Source: Stenotrophomonas oahuensis | GTDB taxonomy: Bacteria; Pseudomonadota; Gammaproteobacteria; Xanthomonadales; Xanthomonadaceae | Assembly: GCF_031834595.1 (NCBI RefSeq) | Contig: NZ_CP115541.1 | Span: 2,226,501-2,290,500, forward strand | DNA length: 64,000 bases | Reading direction: 5' to 3' | In this document: one piece after another, positions 32,601-40,857 of the stretch | How positions within the stretch are numbered: the first letter of the stretch is position 1 | Layout of the letters: every line of letters starts with the position of its first letter | Translations under genes and position numbers: made by a program | The notes under the pieces: model-generated | Databases searched by the model: none | Told to the model about the DNA's origin: nothing | What the model saw: the letters and a program-made list of their open reading frames with translations, nothing else

Positions 32601-32670
32601 GGACACGCCATGCGTGTCCGCGCGGTGCGCGAATGTGGCCGGCGATCCGACGCGCATGGCGCGTCGCTAC
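32597..32670. repeat. SMAG doublet, GGACACGC type (provides sigma factor stop)
   Basis: GTAG plus GGACACGCCATGCGTGTCC at 32597-32619, then GACGCGCATGGCGCGTC ending GCTAC at 32649-32670. The two arms differ in stem sequence, so two subtypes are joined. The first GTAG carries the stop codon of the ECF42 gene. Confidence 0.8.
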
Positions 32671-32729
32671 ACCCCCCCGTCTTGCTCCGGTCATCCGACC
32701 GGCGTATCGTGTCGCCCATTCACAAATCT

Positions 32730-32750
32730 GACCCGGTCAAACTCCGGGTC
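32730..32750 (+). promoter_or_regulatory. Perfect hairpin in the leader of the CsgG-like cluster
   Basis: GACCCGG and CCGGGTC pair around a 7-nt loop, 23 bp before the first gene. It has no T-run and no GTAG, so it is neither a terminator nor a SMAG. It may affect translation or mRNA life of the cluster. Confidence 0.45.
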
Positions 32751-32773
32751 TAACCGATAAGGACAGCGGGACA

Positions 32774-33970
32774 ATGGTTTCAGGGACGAAGCGTACGCGC
32801 GCGCGTAGCGCGTGGCTGTGGGTGTGCGGGCTGGTGGTGGTGTTCGCCAGCGGGGCCGCCCAGGCTGCCGATAAATCTCAACAGGCCTACTGGGCCGGTT
32901 TTGCCTATACCGCCGACCAGAGCGCGGTGAAGGCCAGCACCCCGCGCACCGCCGCCGTGCTTGAAGCGCGCGGCCTGCCCACGCTCAACAAGGCCCTGTG
33001 GGCACGCCTGAGCGTACAGAAGCCGACCCAGCTGGAGCTGATCGACCAGCCGCTGGCCATGCTCGACGGCACCACCAGCGCCACCGTGCTGGCGGCCGCG
33101 CTTGACCGCGAGCTGATCTCGGTCGAACCGATCGGCAACCAGTACAAGGTGCTGGTGGAAGTAGCGCTGCAGGCGCTGTTCTTCGACTTCCGCGAACGCC
33201 AGGTGGTGGCGTCCTACCCGATCACCCTGCAGCGCATCGACGTGCAGGACTACCGCCCGGACAGCGACGACGTCGACGCGATCATCGCCGACCTGCTGTA
33301 CGGCAATGCTGCCACCAGCCTGCCGCAGGTGCTGGCCGCCACGCTCAACCCGGCCAAGCTGCCGGACGCCTCGGTGCGCCGCCTGCAGGTGGGCGAAGTG
33401 ACGCTGAGCGATGCCGCCCGCGCCAAGCTGCCCGACCCGGCGCTGGAGCCGGTGCTGCGCGCCACCCTGGCGCATGAGCTGTCCAAGGCGGTGTCGTCCA
33501 ACACCGGCATCGGCCTGCTGCCGCCGGCGACCGGCCAGGCGATCGGCGGGGCGATGGCCGCGCGCTTTGCCGATGGCAAGGTCTACCAGCTGAAGATTCC
33601 CGAAGCCGACTACGTCATCAAGCTCAAGCTCGATGCCATGAAGCACGGCGTGATCAATGAAACCCCGGCGGTGAAGACGATGCTGTTCGGCGCGTTCTTC
33701 AACGTGTCGGTGGTGGAGCCGTTCTCCGGCAAGGTGTTCTTCGACCAGCCGCTGCGCAAGGGGGCCACCAAGGTGGTGCCGGTGACGCAGTGGCAGGTGG
33801 ACCAGTGGTCGGCCAGCTACGAAACCGTGCTGGCCGGGCTCGACGCCTTCGCCGGTGCCGCTGCCAAGCGCGCCGATTCGCGCGCCTGGCTCGACGAACA
33901 GAAGCCCGGCGGCAAGCCGCTGCAGCAACAGACCCAAGCCCTCCAGGAGTTGATCAAGTCATGCCGTTGA
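32774..33970 (+). CDS. Exported hypothetical protein, first gene of CsgG-like cluster
   Basis: A 398-residue protein with a signal peptide (LWVCGLVVVFASGAAQA-AD). The mature part alternates beta strands and helices (YKVLVEVALQALFFDFRERQVVASYPITLQRIDVQ) and ends near LQELIKSC. I do not recognise the family. The start is the ATG at 32774, about 20 bp past the hairpin. The next gene starts inside its last codons (10-bp overlap), so the two proteins are made together and probably work together in the periplasm or outer membrane. Confidence 0.7.
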   Translation: MVSGTKRTRARSAWLWVCGLVVVFASGAAQAADKSQQAYWAGFAYTADQSAVKASTPRTAAVLEARGLPTLNKALWARLSVQKPTQLELIDQPLAMLDGTTSATVLAAALDRELISVEPIGNQYKVLVEVALQALFFDFRERQVVASYPITLQRIDVQDYRPDSDDVDAIIADLLYGNAATSLPQVLAATLNPAKLPDASVRRLQVGEVTLSDAARAKLPDPALEPVLRATLAHELSKAVSSNTGIGLLPPATGQAIGGAMAARFADGKVYQLKIPEADYVIKLKLDAMKHGVINETPAVKTMLFGAFFNVSVVEPFSGKVFFDQPLRKGATKVVPVTQWQVDQWSASYETVLAGLDAFAGAAAKRADSRAWLDEQKPGGKPLQQQTQALQELIKSCR

Positions 33971-35061
33971 TTCGTGCCGTACTGCTGATTCTCATCGCAC
34001 TGATGGTGGCCGCGCCCGTCGCGGCGCAGACCGCCAGTTCCCGTGGTACCGGTTCGGCCAGCTATGGCCTGCGCCTGAGTGCCGACACCCGCGCCCAGGC
34101 CCTGAACAAGGCCAAGGTCAATGCACTGGAGGCCTACATCGCCGAATCCGGTGCGGCCAAGCTGCGCCTGTTCGAAGCCCGTCGCGACGAATTCATCGGC
34201 GATGTCGACCGTTACGTGCTGAGCGCCGTGCCGCTGTCGGACACCGAAGACAAGAAGGCCAAGACCTACACCGTCACTGTCCGCGCCGAGATCAACACCA
34301 CTCTGCTGCAGACCAAGCTGGATGCCGGTTCGGCCACCGCCGGCGCGCGCAGCAACGAACGTTCGCTGCTGACCTTCCTGTTCATGGCACGCGCGCAGGA
34401 CACCGCGCAGTCGTTCCAGGACAAGGAATACCGCCGCGTCGACGCCAGCGTCAGCTATGACGAAAAGACCCGCGAAGGCGACAGCTTCCGTGGCAACTCG
34501 GTCAGCACCAGCGGCAGCATCAACCAGAACGCCTCGGCGTCGGTGACCTCGGGTGGCAGCACCACCCGTCGCAGCGACAACATCACCTGGAAGGTGTCCA
34601 ACGCCAACGAGATCAACACCGCCATGACCGGTGCGTTCAGCGCCGCCGGCTATGAAGTGGTGGAAGCCGAGTACGTCGAAGGCGAAAGCCGCGGCCTGCT
34701 CAGCATCGAGCGCATCCGCAAGGACTTCAGCACCGGCAACGACCTGTCGGCCGCTACCCTGCGTGACACCGCCAACGGCATCAAGGCCGCCAACATTCCG
34801 TACCTGGCCGTGGGCACCCTGGACGTTGGCATGCGTGACCGCGACCCGGTCAGCGGCAACGTGCGCGTGTTCGTCACCGTCACCGGCAAGGTGCTGGACG
34901 TCAGCGGTCGCTTCCCGCGCACCGTCTCGTCGGTGGGTCCGGTGCAGTTCTCCGGCACCGGCCCGGACGAAAGCGTGGCCCGCACCAATGCGCTGCAGAT
35001 CGCCTCGGAAAAGGGCGCGCAGCAGATGATCAACGAGCTGAACGTCAAGGCTGTCCGTTAA
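33961..35061 (+). CDS. Exported protein, FlgT/LPP20-like fold suggested
   Basis: A 366-residue protein with a clear signal peptide (AAPVAA-QTASS). Residues about 35-110 (RAQALNKAKVNALEAYIAESG...) resemble the repeated helix-strand unit of FlgT/LPP20-type proteins. The middle holds a low-complexity Ser/Asn/Gly stretch (about 178-210), and the C-terminus (IPYLAVGTLDVG..., ARTNALQIASEKGAQQMI) resembles the same fold again. Its start overlaps the preceding stop. It probably forms a complex with the CsgG-like lipoprotein of this cluster. Confidence 0.65.
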   Translation: MPLIRAVLLILIALMVAAPVAAQTASSRGTGSASYGLRLSADTRAQALNKAKVNALEAYIAESGAAKLRLFEARRDEFIGDVDRYVLSAVPLSDTEDKKAKTYTVTVRAEINTTLLQTKLDAGSATAGARSNERSLLTFLFMARAQDTAQSFQDKEYRRVDASVSYDEKTREGDSFRGNSVSTSGSINQNASASVTSGGSTTRRSDNITWKVSNANEINTAMTGAFSAAGYEVVEAEYVEGESRGLLSIERIRKDFSTGNDLSAATLRDTANGIKAANIPYLAVGTLDVGMRDRDPVSGNVRVFVTVTGKVLDVSGRFPRTVSSVGPVQFSGTGPDESVARTNALQIASEKGAQQMINELNVKAVR

Positions 35062-35065
35062 AAGC

Positions 35066-35091
35066 GTGCCGACCAACGGTCGGCACCTACC
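35066..35091. repeat. SMAG-type hairpin, CGACC..GGTCG form
   Basis: GTGCCGACCAACGGTCGGCAC followed by CTACC, in the gap between the second and third cluster genes. Same subtype as 35839-35865, 37547-37572 and 53688-53759. Confidence 0.75.
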
Positions 35092-35152
35092 AATGCGGGG
35101 TGCACAACGACCACCGCATTGCAATCCAACATTGAACAACAGGGGAATTCCC

Positions 35153-35818
35153 ATGATCCGCAAGACCCTCATCGCTCTGGCCATCGCCACCGCTTTCACC
35201 GCTCCGGCCCAGGCCCAGTTCGGCAAGCTGAAGGACCTGGCAGGCGGCGGCAATACCGCTTCGTCGTCCTCGGCCAACGTGCCGGACGAAGCCGCGCAGG
35301 AAGCGCTGGTGCGTCGTTTCGTGTCCTCGCAGTCGCACTCGCTGCAGGCCCAGACCTCGTTCGCCAAGGCCTTCGGCCTGGCTGAGCAGGTGCAGCTGCT
35401 GGAAGCCGAGCGCCTGGCGCTGTCGTCCGGTTCGGTCAATGTCGACCAGATGAAGAAGTCGGTGTCGGTCAGCGAAAACGCCCAGGCCGCCATTGACGAG
35501 CGCGTTGCCGCCAAGCCGGAACTGAGCGCCGAATCGAAGCAGCACTACGCCGAAGGCCTGGTGTCGCTGGTCGCTTCCGCGGCCGAAGGCCAGAAGCTGA
35601 GCGGCGAGTCGAGCAACTTCGCCAACGGCATGAAGAACCTGGGCGCGACCCAGCTGGCCACCGTGGGCCGCAAGCTCGCCAGCGGTGCCTGGGTGGCCAA
35701 GGAATCGCCAGGCTACCTGAAGGGGCTGTACAGCTCGTCGAAGGCCGCGCTGACCTTTGCCAAGGCCTCCAAGATCAAGGTGCCGGGCAACGCCGAGTCG
35801 ATGCTCGATTCGCTTTGA
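35153..35818 (+). CDS. Exported helical protein of CsgG-like cluster
   Basis: A 221-residue protein with signal peptide MIRKTLIALAIATAFTAPAQA. The mature part is rich in Ala, Ser, Glu and Lys and mainly helical (ALVRRFVSSQSHSLQAQTSFAKAFG, YAEGLVSLVASAAEG), ending SMLDSL. No family recognised. An AGGGGAA ribosome site precedes the start. It sits between the FlgT-like and CsgG-like genes on the same strand and is likely expressed with them. Confidence 0.65.
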   Translation: MIRKTLIALAIATAFTAPAQAQFGKLKDLAGGGNTASSSSANVPDEAAQEALVRRFVSSQSHSLQAQTSFAKAFGLAEQVQLLEAERLALSSGSVNVDQMKKSVSVSENAQAAIDERVAAKPELSAESKQHYAEGLVSLVASAAEGQKLSGESSNFANGMKNLGATQLATVGRKLASGAWVAKESPGYLKGLYSSSKAALTFAKASKIKVPGNAESMLDSL

Positions 35819-35838
35819 TGTATTGACCCACGGTTTGA

Positions 35839-35865
35839 GGTATCGACCAACGGTCGATACCTACC
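35839..35865. repeat. SMAG-type hairpin, CGACC..GGTCG form
   Basis: GGTATCGACCAACGGTCGATACC followed by TACC, 20 bp before the CsgG-like gene. As REP hairpins of this kind can cut mRNA processing or stability, it may set the ratio of the cluster products. Confidence 0.7.
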
Positions 35866-35885
35866 ACGTCATTTGAAGGTTACGC

Positions 35886-37532
35886 ATGCACAGCTCCGTA
35901 CGACTGTTGAGCCTGGCCCTCACCGCTGCCCTGCTTGCCGCTTGCGGCAAGCAGGAGGCACCGGCAGAGACCACGGCAGCCCCGAAACCCGAATCGAAAC
36001 TGGAACAGCCTGCCGCGGAAGAAACGCCGCTGCGCGGGGGGCCGGATTTCGGTGGCACCACCAAAGTGCCGCGTGAAGCGGAGGGCATCGGCAGCACGCC
36101 GGAGCTGGCCGTGCTCAATGCGCTGCAGTCGGCGGTGTCGCAGGTCAACGGCGTGCGGGTGGCCAGCCAGATGCAGAGCATCCGCGCTGGCCTGCATGTG
36201 GACGTGGATGGGCAGCACGTCGGCGACATCCGTGCCGACGCGTTTGCCCAGCAGATGATTGCCGCCTCGCAAGGGGCGGTGCTGGGCTATGAAATCCTGT
36301 CGCAGGAAGAAGTGACCCAGCTGGATGAGGAAGTCATTGCGCGCGTGCGCGCCAGTGACGAAGGCTACAGCTACTCCGCGTCGGCCTCGGCCAGCGGTTC
36401 GGCACAGGCGCAGGCCGAAGCCTCCGGTGGCGGCGGCTCGGCGTCGGCCAGCGTCAAGGAGAGCTACAAGGAACAGGCCGAGGTCTCGGCCAAGCAGGGC
36501 GCGCGTTCCTTCGAAGGCGACTACAACCGCCGCACGATGCGCAGCTACTGGAAGGTTCGCGTGCGTGCCGACATCGCCAAGTACCGCGCCCCGGACGAAC
36601 AGGGCCGGCCGAAGATCGTGGTGGCCCAGCCGCGCGTGCGCGCCGGCACCTATGCGGTCGGCGACGGCCGCGTGGACAGCGAGGAAGTGGCCCGCGCAAT
36701 CCGCGCGCGTCTGAACGATACGCTGACCCAGACCAAGCGCTTCATCGTGCTGGACCGCGAGTTCGGCGATGAAATGCAGGCCGAGATCGACCATATCAAC
36801 AGCGGCAACGTGCGCCTGCAGGACACCGCGCGGCTGGGCCAGCAGCTGGCCACCGATCTGATTCTGATCCCGACCATCGAGCGCTTCGAATACCCGCGCA
36901 GCGTGCGCAACCTGCGCATGTCCGACCGCCAGGTGACGTCGTATTCCGGTGGCGGGCGCATCACCCTGCGCCTGATCAACGCCACCACCGGCGAGGTGGT
37001 GATGTCGGACAGCTTCGACCACCAGCTGGCCGGTACCGGCCCGAGCACGCTGCCGCGTGTGGTGGACGGCAAGGGCATGGCCGCGGCGATGATGGATTCG
37101 CTGTCCGGCCAGATCGGCACCGCGATCATCACCGAGATCTTCCCGGTGTCCGTGGTGTCGGTGAGTGGCGACCAGGTGGTGCTGAGCCAGGGCGGCGATT
37201 CGCTGAAGGTCGGCCAGCGCTGGCAGGCGGTGAGCCTGGGCGAAGAGCTGACGGACCCGCAGACCGGCCGTTCGCTGGGCCGTTCGGAAATGCCGTGCTG
37301 CACGATCCGGATCGACCGCGTGGCATCGCAGACGTCCTACGGCACGATTGAAGGGGGCGCGGACCTGGGCGGTGCGGCGTTCAAGCCGGGCTCGATCGAG
37401 CTGCGCCAGCAGGCAGGTGCGGTGAAGCAGGCCGCAGCGGCCGCCCCGGCAGGTGAGGGCACGGCCAAGCCGAAGCCCGCGCGTGCCGCAGCTCCGAAGC
37501 CGGCGGCACCGGCGGAAGATCCGAATTGGTGA
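35886..37532 (+). CDS. CsgG-like outer-membrane lipoprotein
   Basis: A 548-residue lipoprotein (lipobox LAAC, Cys20). After a Pro/Glu linker comes a LPP20/FlgT-like unit (71-230), broken by a Ser/Ala/Gly tract (about 163-190: SYSASASASGSAQAQAEAS). A CsgG-like domain follows at about 243-430 (IRARLNDTLTQTKRFIVLDREF, TDLILIPTIERFEY, RITLRLINATTGEVVMSDSF). Then comes a beta-rich domain with a CC pair (SEMPCCTIRID) and a Lys/Pro/Ala tail. CsgG forms a nonameric secretion pore for curli; here no CsgA, B, E or F partner exists, so the cargo or role is unknown. Confidence 0.75.
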   Translation: MHSSVRLLSLALTAALLAACGKQEAPAETTAAPKPESKLEQPAAEETPLRGGPDFGGTTKVPREAEGIGSTPELAVLNALQSAVSQVNGVRVASQMQSIRAGLHVDVDGQHVGDIRADAFAQQMIAASQGAVLGYEILSQEEVTQLDEEVIARVRASDEGYSYSASASASGSAQAQAEASGGGGSASASVKESYKEQAEVSAKQGARSFEGDYNRRTMRSYWKVRVRADIAKYRAPDEQGRPKIVVAQPRVRAGTYAVGDGRVDSEEVARAIRARLNDTLTQTKRFIVLDREFGDEMQAEIDHINSGNVRLQDTARLGQQLATDLILIPTIERFEYPRSVRNLRMSDRQVTSYSGGGRITLRLINATTGEVVMSDSFDHQLAGTGPSTLPRVVDGKGMAAAMMDSLSGQIGTAIITEIFPVSVVSVSGDQVVLSQGGDSLKVGQRWQAVSLGEELTDPQTGRSLGRSEMPCCTIRIDRVASQTSYGTIEGGADLGGAAFKPGSIELRQQAGAVKQAAAAAPAGEGTAKPKPARAAAPKPAAPAEDPNW

Positions 37533-37546
37533 TGGATTGAAGGCGG

Positions 37547-37693
37547 CGCACGACCAACGGTCGTGCGCTACCTATGGAGCACCGTTGCCCCGGTTGCACA
37601 CGACCATTGGTCGTGTGACGCCCCCAAGGGGCGTATGCGAAATGCCCGGCCGGTAGCACACGACCGTGGGTCGTGTGACGCCCCAAAGGGGCG
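37547..37693. repeat. Cluster of three SMAG-type hairpins with attached GCCCC stems
   Basis: Hairpins at 37547-37572 (GCACGACCAACGGTCGTGC), 37595-37633 and 37652-37693. The last two are near copies, each CACACGACC..GGTCGTGTG joined to ACGCCCC(C)AA.GGGGCG. They lie between the CsgG-like gene and the M28 peptidase gene and may block read-through. Confidence 0.8.
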
Positions 37694-37748
37694 CGCTCAA
37701 ACCCGGTACTATCCGTAGATGGGGCATGTCCCAACTGCGGAGAGAGCA

Positions 37749-39398
37749 ATGAAACGAGTGGTACTGAGCGTGCTGGCCCTGTCGGTGTCCAGCGCGCTGA
37801 TGGCGGCGACGCCGAAATTCGACGGCGCGCGGATCTCCGCCGACGTCAAGGAACTGGCTTCGGACGCCTACGAGGGCCGCTCCCCGGCCACCGCCGGTGA
37901 AGAAAAAACCATCGCCTTCCTCAGCAAGCAGTTTGCTGACGCCGGCCTGCAGCCGGGCGGCGACCTCAAGGACGGCAAGCGCCTGTGGACCCAGGCCGTG
38001 CCGCTGCGCAAGGGCGACATCGTCGGCACCCCCAGCCTGTCGTTGACCAGCAAGGGCAAGCCGCAGGCGCTGACCCAGGGCCAGGAAATCGCCGTACGCG
38101 CCGCCATGAACGGGGCCAGCGAGGTCGATATCCAGAACGCCCCGCTGGTGTTCCTGGGCTACGGCGTGAACGCGCCGGAGAAGCACTGGGACGACTTCAA
38201 GGGCGTGGACCTGAAGGGCAAGATCGCCGTGGTGCTGATCAATGACCCGGACTTCGAAACCGGCGAAGGCAGCTTCGACGGCAAGGGCATGACCTACTAC
38301 GGTCGCTGGACCTACAAGTACGAAGAGGGTGCCCGCCAGGGCGCACTCGGCGTGCTGATCGTGCACGAAACCGCACCGGCCTCGTACGGCTGGGCCACGG
38401 TGGCTGGCAGCAACACCAACACCATGTTCGACGTGGTCCGCGACAACCCGGCCGAAGCTCACCCGCTGCTGGAAGGCTGGATTCAGCGCGACCTGGCGGT
38501 GGAACTGTTCAAGCGCGCCGGGCAGGACTTCGAAGCGCTGAAGAAGCAGGCGCAGAAGCCGGACTTCAAGCCGGTCGAGCTGAAGGGTGAAACGCTGACC
38601 GCCAAGTACGCGGTGAAGACCGAAGTGATCACCTCGCACAACGTGGCTGCACGCCTGGAAGGCAGCAAGCATCCCGATGAAACGGTGATCTACAGCGCGC
38701 ACTGGGATCACATCGGCGTGGGCAAGCCGGACGCGAACGGTGACACCATCTTCAACGGTGCACTGGACAACGCCAGCGGCACCGCCTCGCTGGTGGAACT
38801 GGCCCGTGGCTTCGCCAAGGCCAAGCGTCCCGAGCGTTCGGTGCTGTTCCTGGCAGTGACCGCCGAGGAAAAGGGCCTGCTGGGTTCGGAGTACTACGCT
38901 AGTCACCCGCTGTACCCGCTAAGCAAGACCGTGGCGGTGATCAACATGGACGGCATGGCCCCGTTCGGGCCGTCGCGTGATTTCGGCATCTACGGTTCGG
39001 CCAAGCTGGAACTGCTGGACCAGCTGAAGGACGTGGCCAAGGGCTGGGACATCCGCTACACCCCGGACCCGAAGCCGGAAGCCGGCCTGTTCTTCCGTTC
39101 CGATCACTTCCCGTTCGCCAAGCGCGGCGTGCCGGCGGTGTCGTACTCGGCGGGCCAGGACTGGGTGGACGGTGGCGTGGAAGCCGGCAAGAAGGCCTCC
39201 GACGACTACACCGCCAAGCGTTACCACCAGCAGGGCGACGAGTGGCAGCCGGACTGGACCTTTGCCGGTGCCGCACGCGACCTGGAAGTGGTGTACACGC
39301 TGGGTAACCAGCTGGCCAATTCCCGGGCCTGGCCGAACTGGAGCGAGGATTCCCAGTTCCGCGCCCCGCGTGAAGCCAGCGCCGCCGAGCGCAAGTAA
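37749..39398 (+). CDS. Secreted M28-family zinc aminopeptidase with PA domain
   Basis: A 549-residue exported metallopeptidase. Signal peptide MKRVVLSVLALSVSSALMA. A PA (protease-associated) insert spans about 130-260 (LVFLGYGVNAPEKHWDDFKGVDLKGKIAVVLIND). The catalytic zinc ligands lie in SAHWDHIG, GALDNASG, TAEEKGLLGSEYY and RSDHFPFAKRGVP. The family removes N-terminal amino acids from peptides in the periplasm or outside. It appears monocistronic. Confidence 0.9.
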   Translation: MKRVVLSVLALSVSSALMAATPKFDGARISADVKELASDAYEGRSPATAGEEKTIAFLSKQFADAGLQPGGDLKDGKRLWTQAVPLRKGDIVGTPSLSLTSKGKPQALTQGQEIAVRAAMNGASEVDIQNAPLVFLGYGVNAPEKHWDDFKGVDLKGKIAVVLINDPDFETGEGSFDGKGMTYYGRWTYKYEEGARQGALGVLIVHETAPASYGWATVAGSNTNTMFDVVRDNPAEAHPLLEGWIQRDLAVELFKRAGQDFEALKKQAQKPDFKPVELKGETLTAKYAVKTEVITSHNVAARLEGSKHPDETVIYSAHWDHIGVGKPDANGDTIFNGALDNASGTASLVELARGFAKAKRPERSVLFLAVTAEEKGLLGSEYYASHPLYPLSKTVAVINMDGMAPFGPSRDFGIYGSAKLELLDQLKDVAKGWDIRYTPDPKPEAGLFFRSDHFPFAKRGVPAVSYSAGQDWVDGGVEAGKKASDDYTAKRYHQQGDEWQPDWTFAGAARDLEVVYTLGNQLANSRAWPNWSEDSQFRAPREASAAERK

Positions 39399-39411
39399 TC
39401 GGGGGCTACGT

Positions 39412-39473
39412 GGTGACGCGCATGGCGCGTCACTACGGGCGCTTCACCTGTAGCGACACGCCATGCGTGTCCA
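39412..39473. repeat. SMAG doublet, TGACGCGC/GACACGC type
   Basis: GTGACGCGCATGGCGCGTCAC with CTAC at 39412-39435 and GTAG with CGACACGCCATGCGTGTC at 39450-39473, inverted. As at 32597, the two arms are of different stem subtypes. Confidence 0.8.
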
Positions 39474-39597
39474 CGCGGTGCCCGAACGGAGCCCAGGTGC
39501 GGATTCACCCCCCGAATCCCGGCTTTCGTCGCACGCCCCTTGCCCCTCTCGGTCACAGGGCTATGCTCGCCTCACACCCTTGCCAGAGCCCGCCGCC

Positions 39598-40857
39598 GTG
39601 TTCGCCAGCCTCGCCCTGATCTTCCGCATTCTGGCTGCCTGGGCCCTCGCCATCGTGGTGGCGGGCTTTGTCTGGAGCGGCATCTTCCACGGCATGGATG
39701 AAGGCCCGGGCTGGGTATTCGCCCTGCTGGCCCTGTTCCTGATGATTTCCGCGCTGGGCAGCAGCATCACCCACCTGCGCCGGGTCTGGCTGGTGGCAGG
39801 CAAGCTGGACGCCACCACGCTGTCCAGCCGCCAGCGCCGCCAGATTGAAGTGCCGATGGACGCTGGCGCAGCCTTCGACGTGGTGGAAAAAGCAATCGCC
39901 GAACTGCCGCGCGTGGAAGATATCGAAAGCGCCGCCGGCAGCCTGCAGGTGCGCGCCTACGTGCGCCGCGTGGACCCTTACAACGGTCGCCCGCCGTCAC
40001 GCTGGAACCTGCCGGCGCGGCTGGCAATCAAGCGCAACAGCGTGCTGGCCACGGTGACCCCGGGGCAGGGCACCTGCAGCGTGACCCTGCTGTTCGAGCC
40101 CGATGCCGGGGTATGGGCCGATCTGCTGGCGGTGGACGAAGGCAGCAACTACGAGAACGCCGAAGCGGTCAGCCGCGCCATCACCCGCCGCGTGGCCGAG
40201 CAGCGCCGCGACGAACAGGCCGCCGCCGAACAGACCGCCACCGAAAAGGAACTGTCGGTCGCCCGATTGAACCTGCTGCACGCACAGGTGGAACCGCACT
40301 TCCTCTACAACACCCTGGCCAACGCGCAGGTGCTGACCCGCACCGATCCGCCGCGCGCCGATCAGATGCTGGGGCACCTGATTCAATACCTGCGCAGCTC
40401 ACTGCCGAGCGTGGACGAATCGATGTCCACCCTGGGCGTGGAACTGGAACGCACCCAGGCTTACCTTGAGATTCTGAAGATCCGCATGGGCGCACGCCTG
40501 GCGCTGCAGGTCGACGTGCCGCCGGCACTGCACAGTCTGCCGCTGCCGTCGATGGCGCTGCAGACCCTGGTGGAAAACGCGATCAAGCACGGGCTGGAGC
40601 CCAAGCCCGGTGGTGGCACGGTGTGGATCATCGCGCGCAGCTTCGATGACCATGTGACCCTGACCGTGGCCGACGATGGCCTCGGTTTCGGCCAGAGCAC
40701 CAGTGGCACCGGCATCGGCCTGAAGAACCTGCGCGAACGCCTGCGCCTGACCTGCGGCGAACGCGCCGGCGTGGCCATTGTCAGCAACTTCCCCAGTGGC
40801 GTCGCCGCCACCATTACCCTGCCGCGTGACGCGCGCGAGGCCATCCATGCAGCTTGA
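39598..40857 (+). CDS. LytS/YehU-type sensor histidine kinase
   Basis: A 419-residue membrane kinase. Two TM spans lie in the first 70 residues (LIFRILAAWALAIVVAGFVW, VFALLALFLMISALGS). After an unassigned cytoplasmic segment comes the His_kinase domain with phospho-His in LLHAQVEPHFLYNTLANAQ and the ATPase domain (LVENAIKHGLEPKPGGG, ADDGLGFGQSTSGTGIGLKNL). The start is taken as GTG 39598, which opens directly on the first span; no in-frame ATG gives a sensible N-terminus. It overlaps the response regulator gene by 11 bp. Confidence 0.85.
   Translation: MFASLALIFRILAAWALAIVVAGFVWSGIFHGMDEGPGWVFALLALFLMISALGSSITHLRRVWLVAGKLDATTLSSRQRRQIEVPMDAGAAFDVVEKAIAELPRVEDIESAAGSLQVRAYVRRVDPYNGRPPSRWNLPARLAIKRNSVLATVTPGQGTCSVTLLFEPDAGVWADLLAVDEGSNYENAEAVSRAITRRVAEQRRDEQAAAEQTATEKELSVARLNLLHAQVEPHFLYNTLANAQVLTRTDPPRADQMLGHLIQYLRSSLPSVDESMSTLGVELERTQAYLEILKIRMGARLALQVDVPPALHSLPLPSMALQTLVENAIKHGLEPKPGGGTVWIIARSFDDHVTLTVADDGLGFGQSTSGTGIGLKNLRERLRLTCGERAGVAIVSNFPSGVAATITLPRDAREAIHAA

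Noticed and set aside
35886..37532. A curli (csg) locus
   Set aside because: Only the CsgG-like domain is present; no amyloid-repeat protein, CsgE, CsgF or CsgD is seen within the window.
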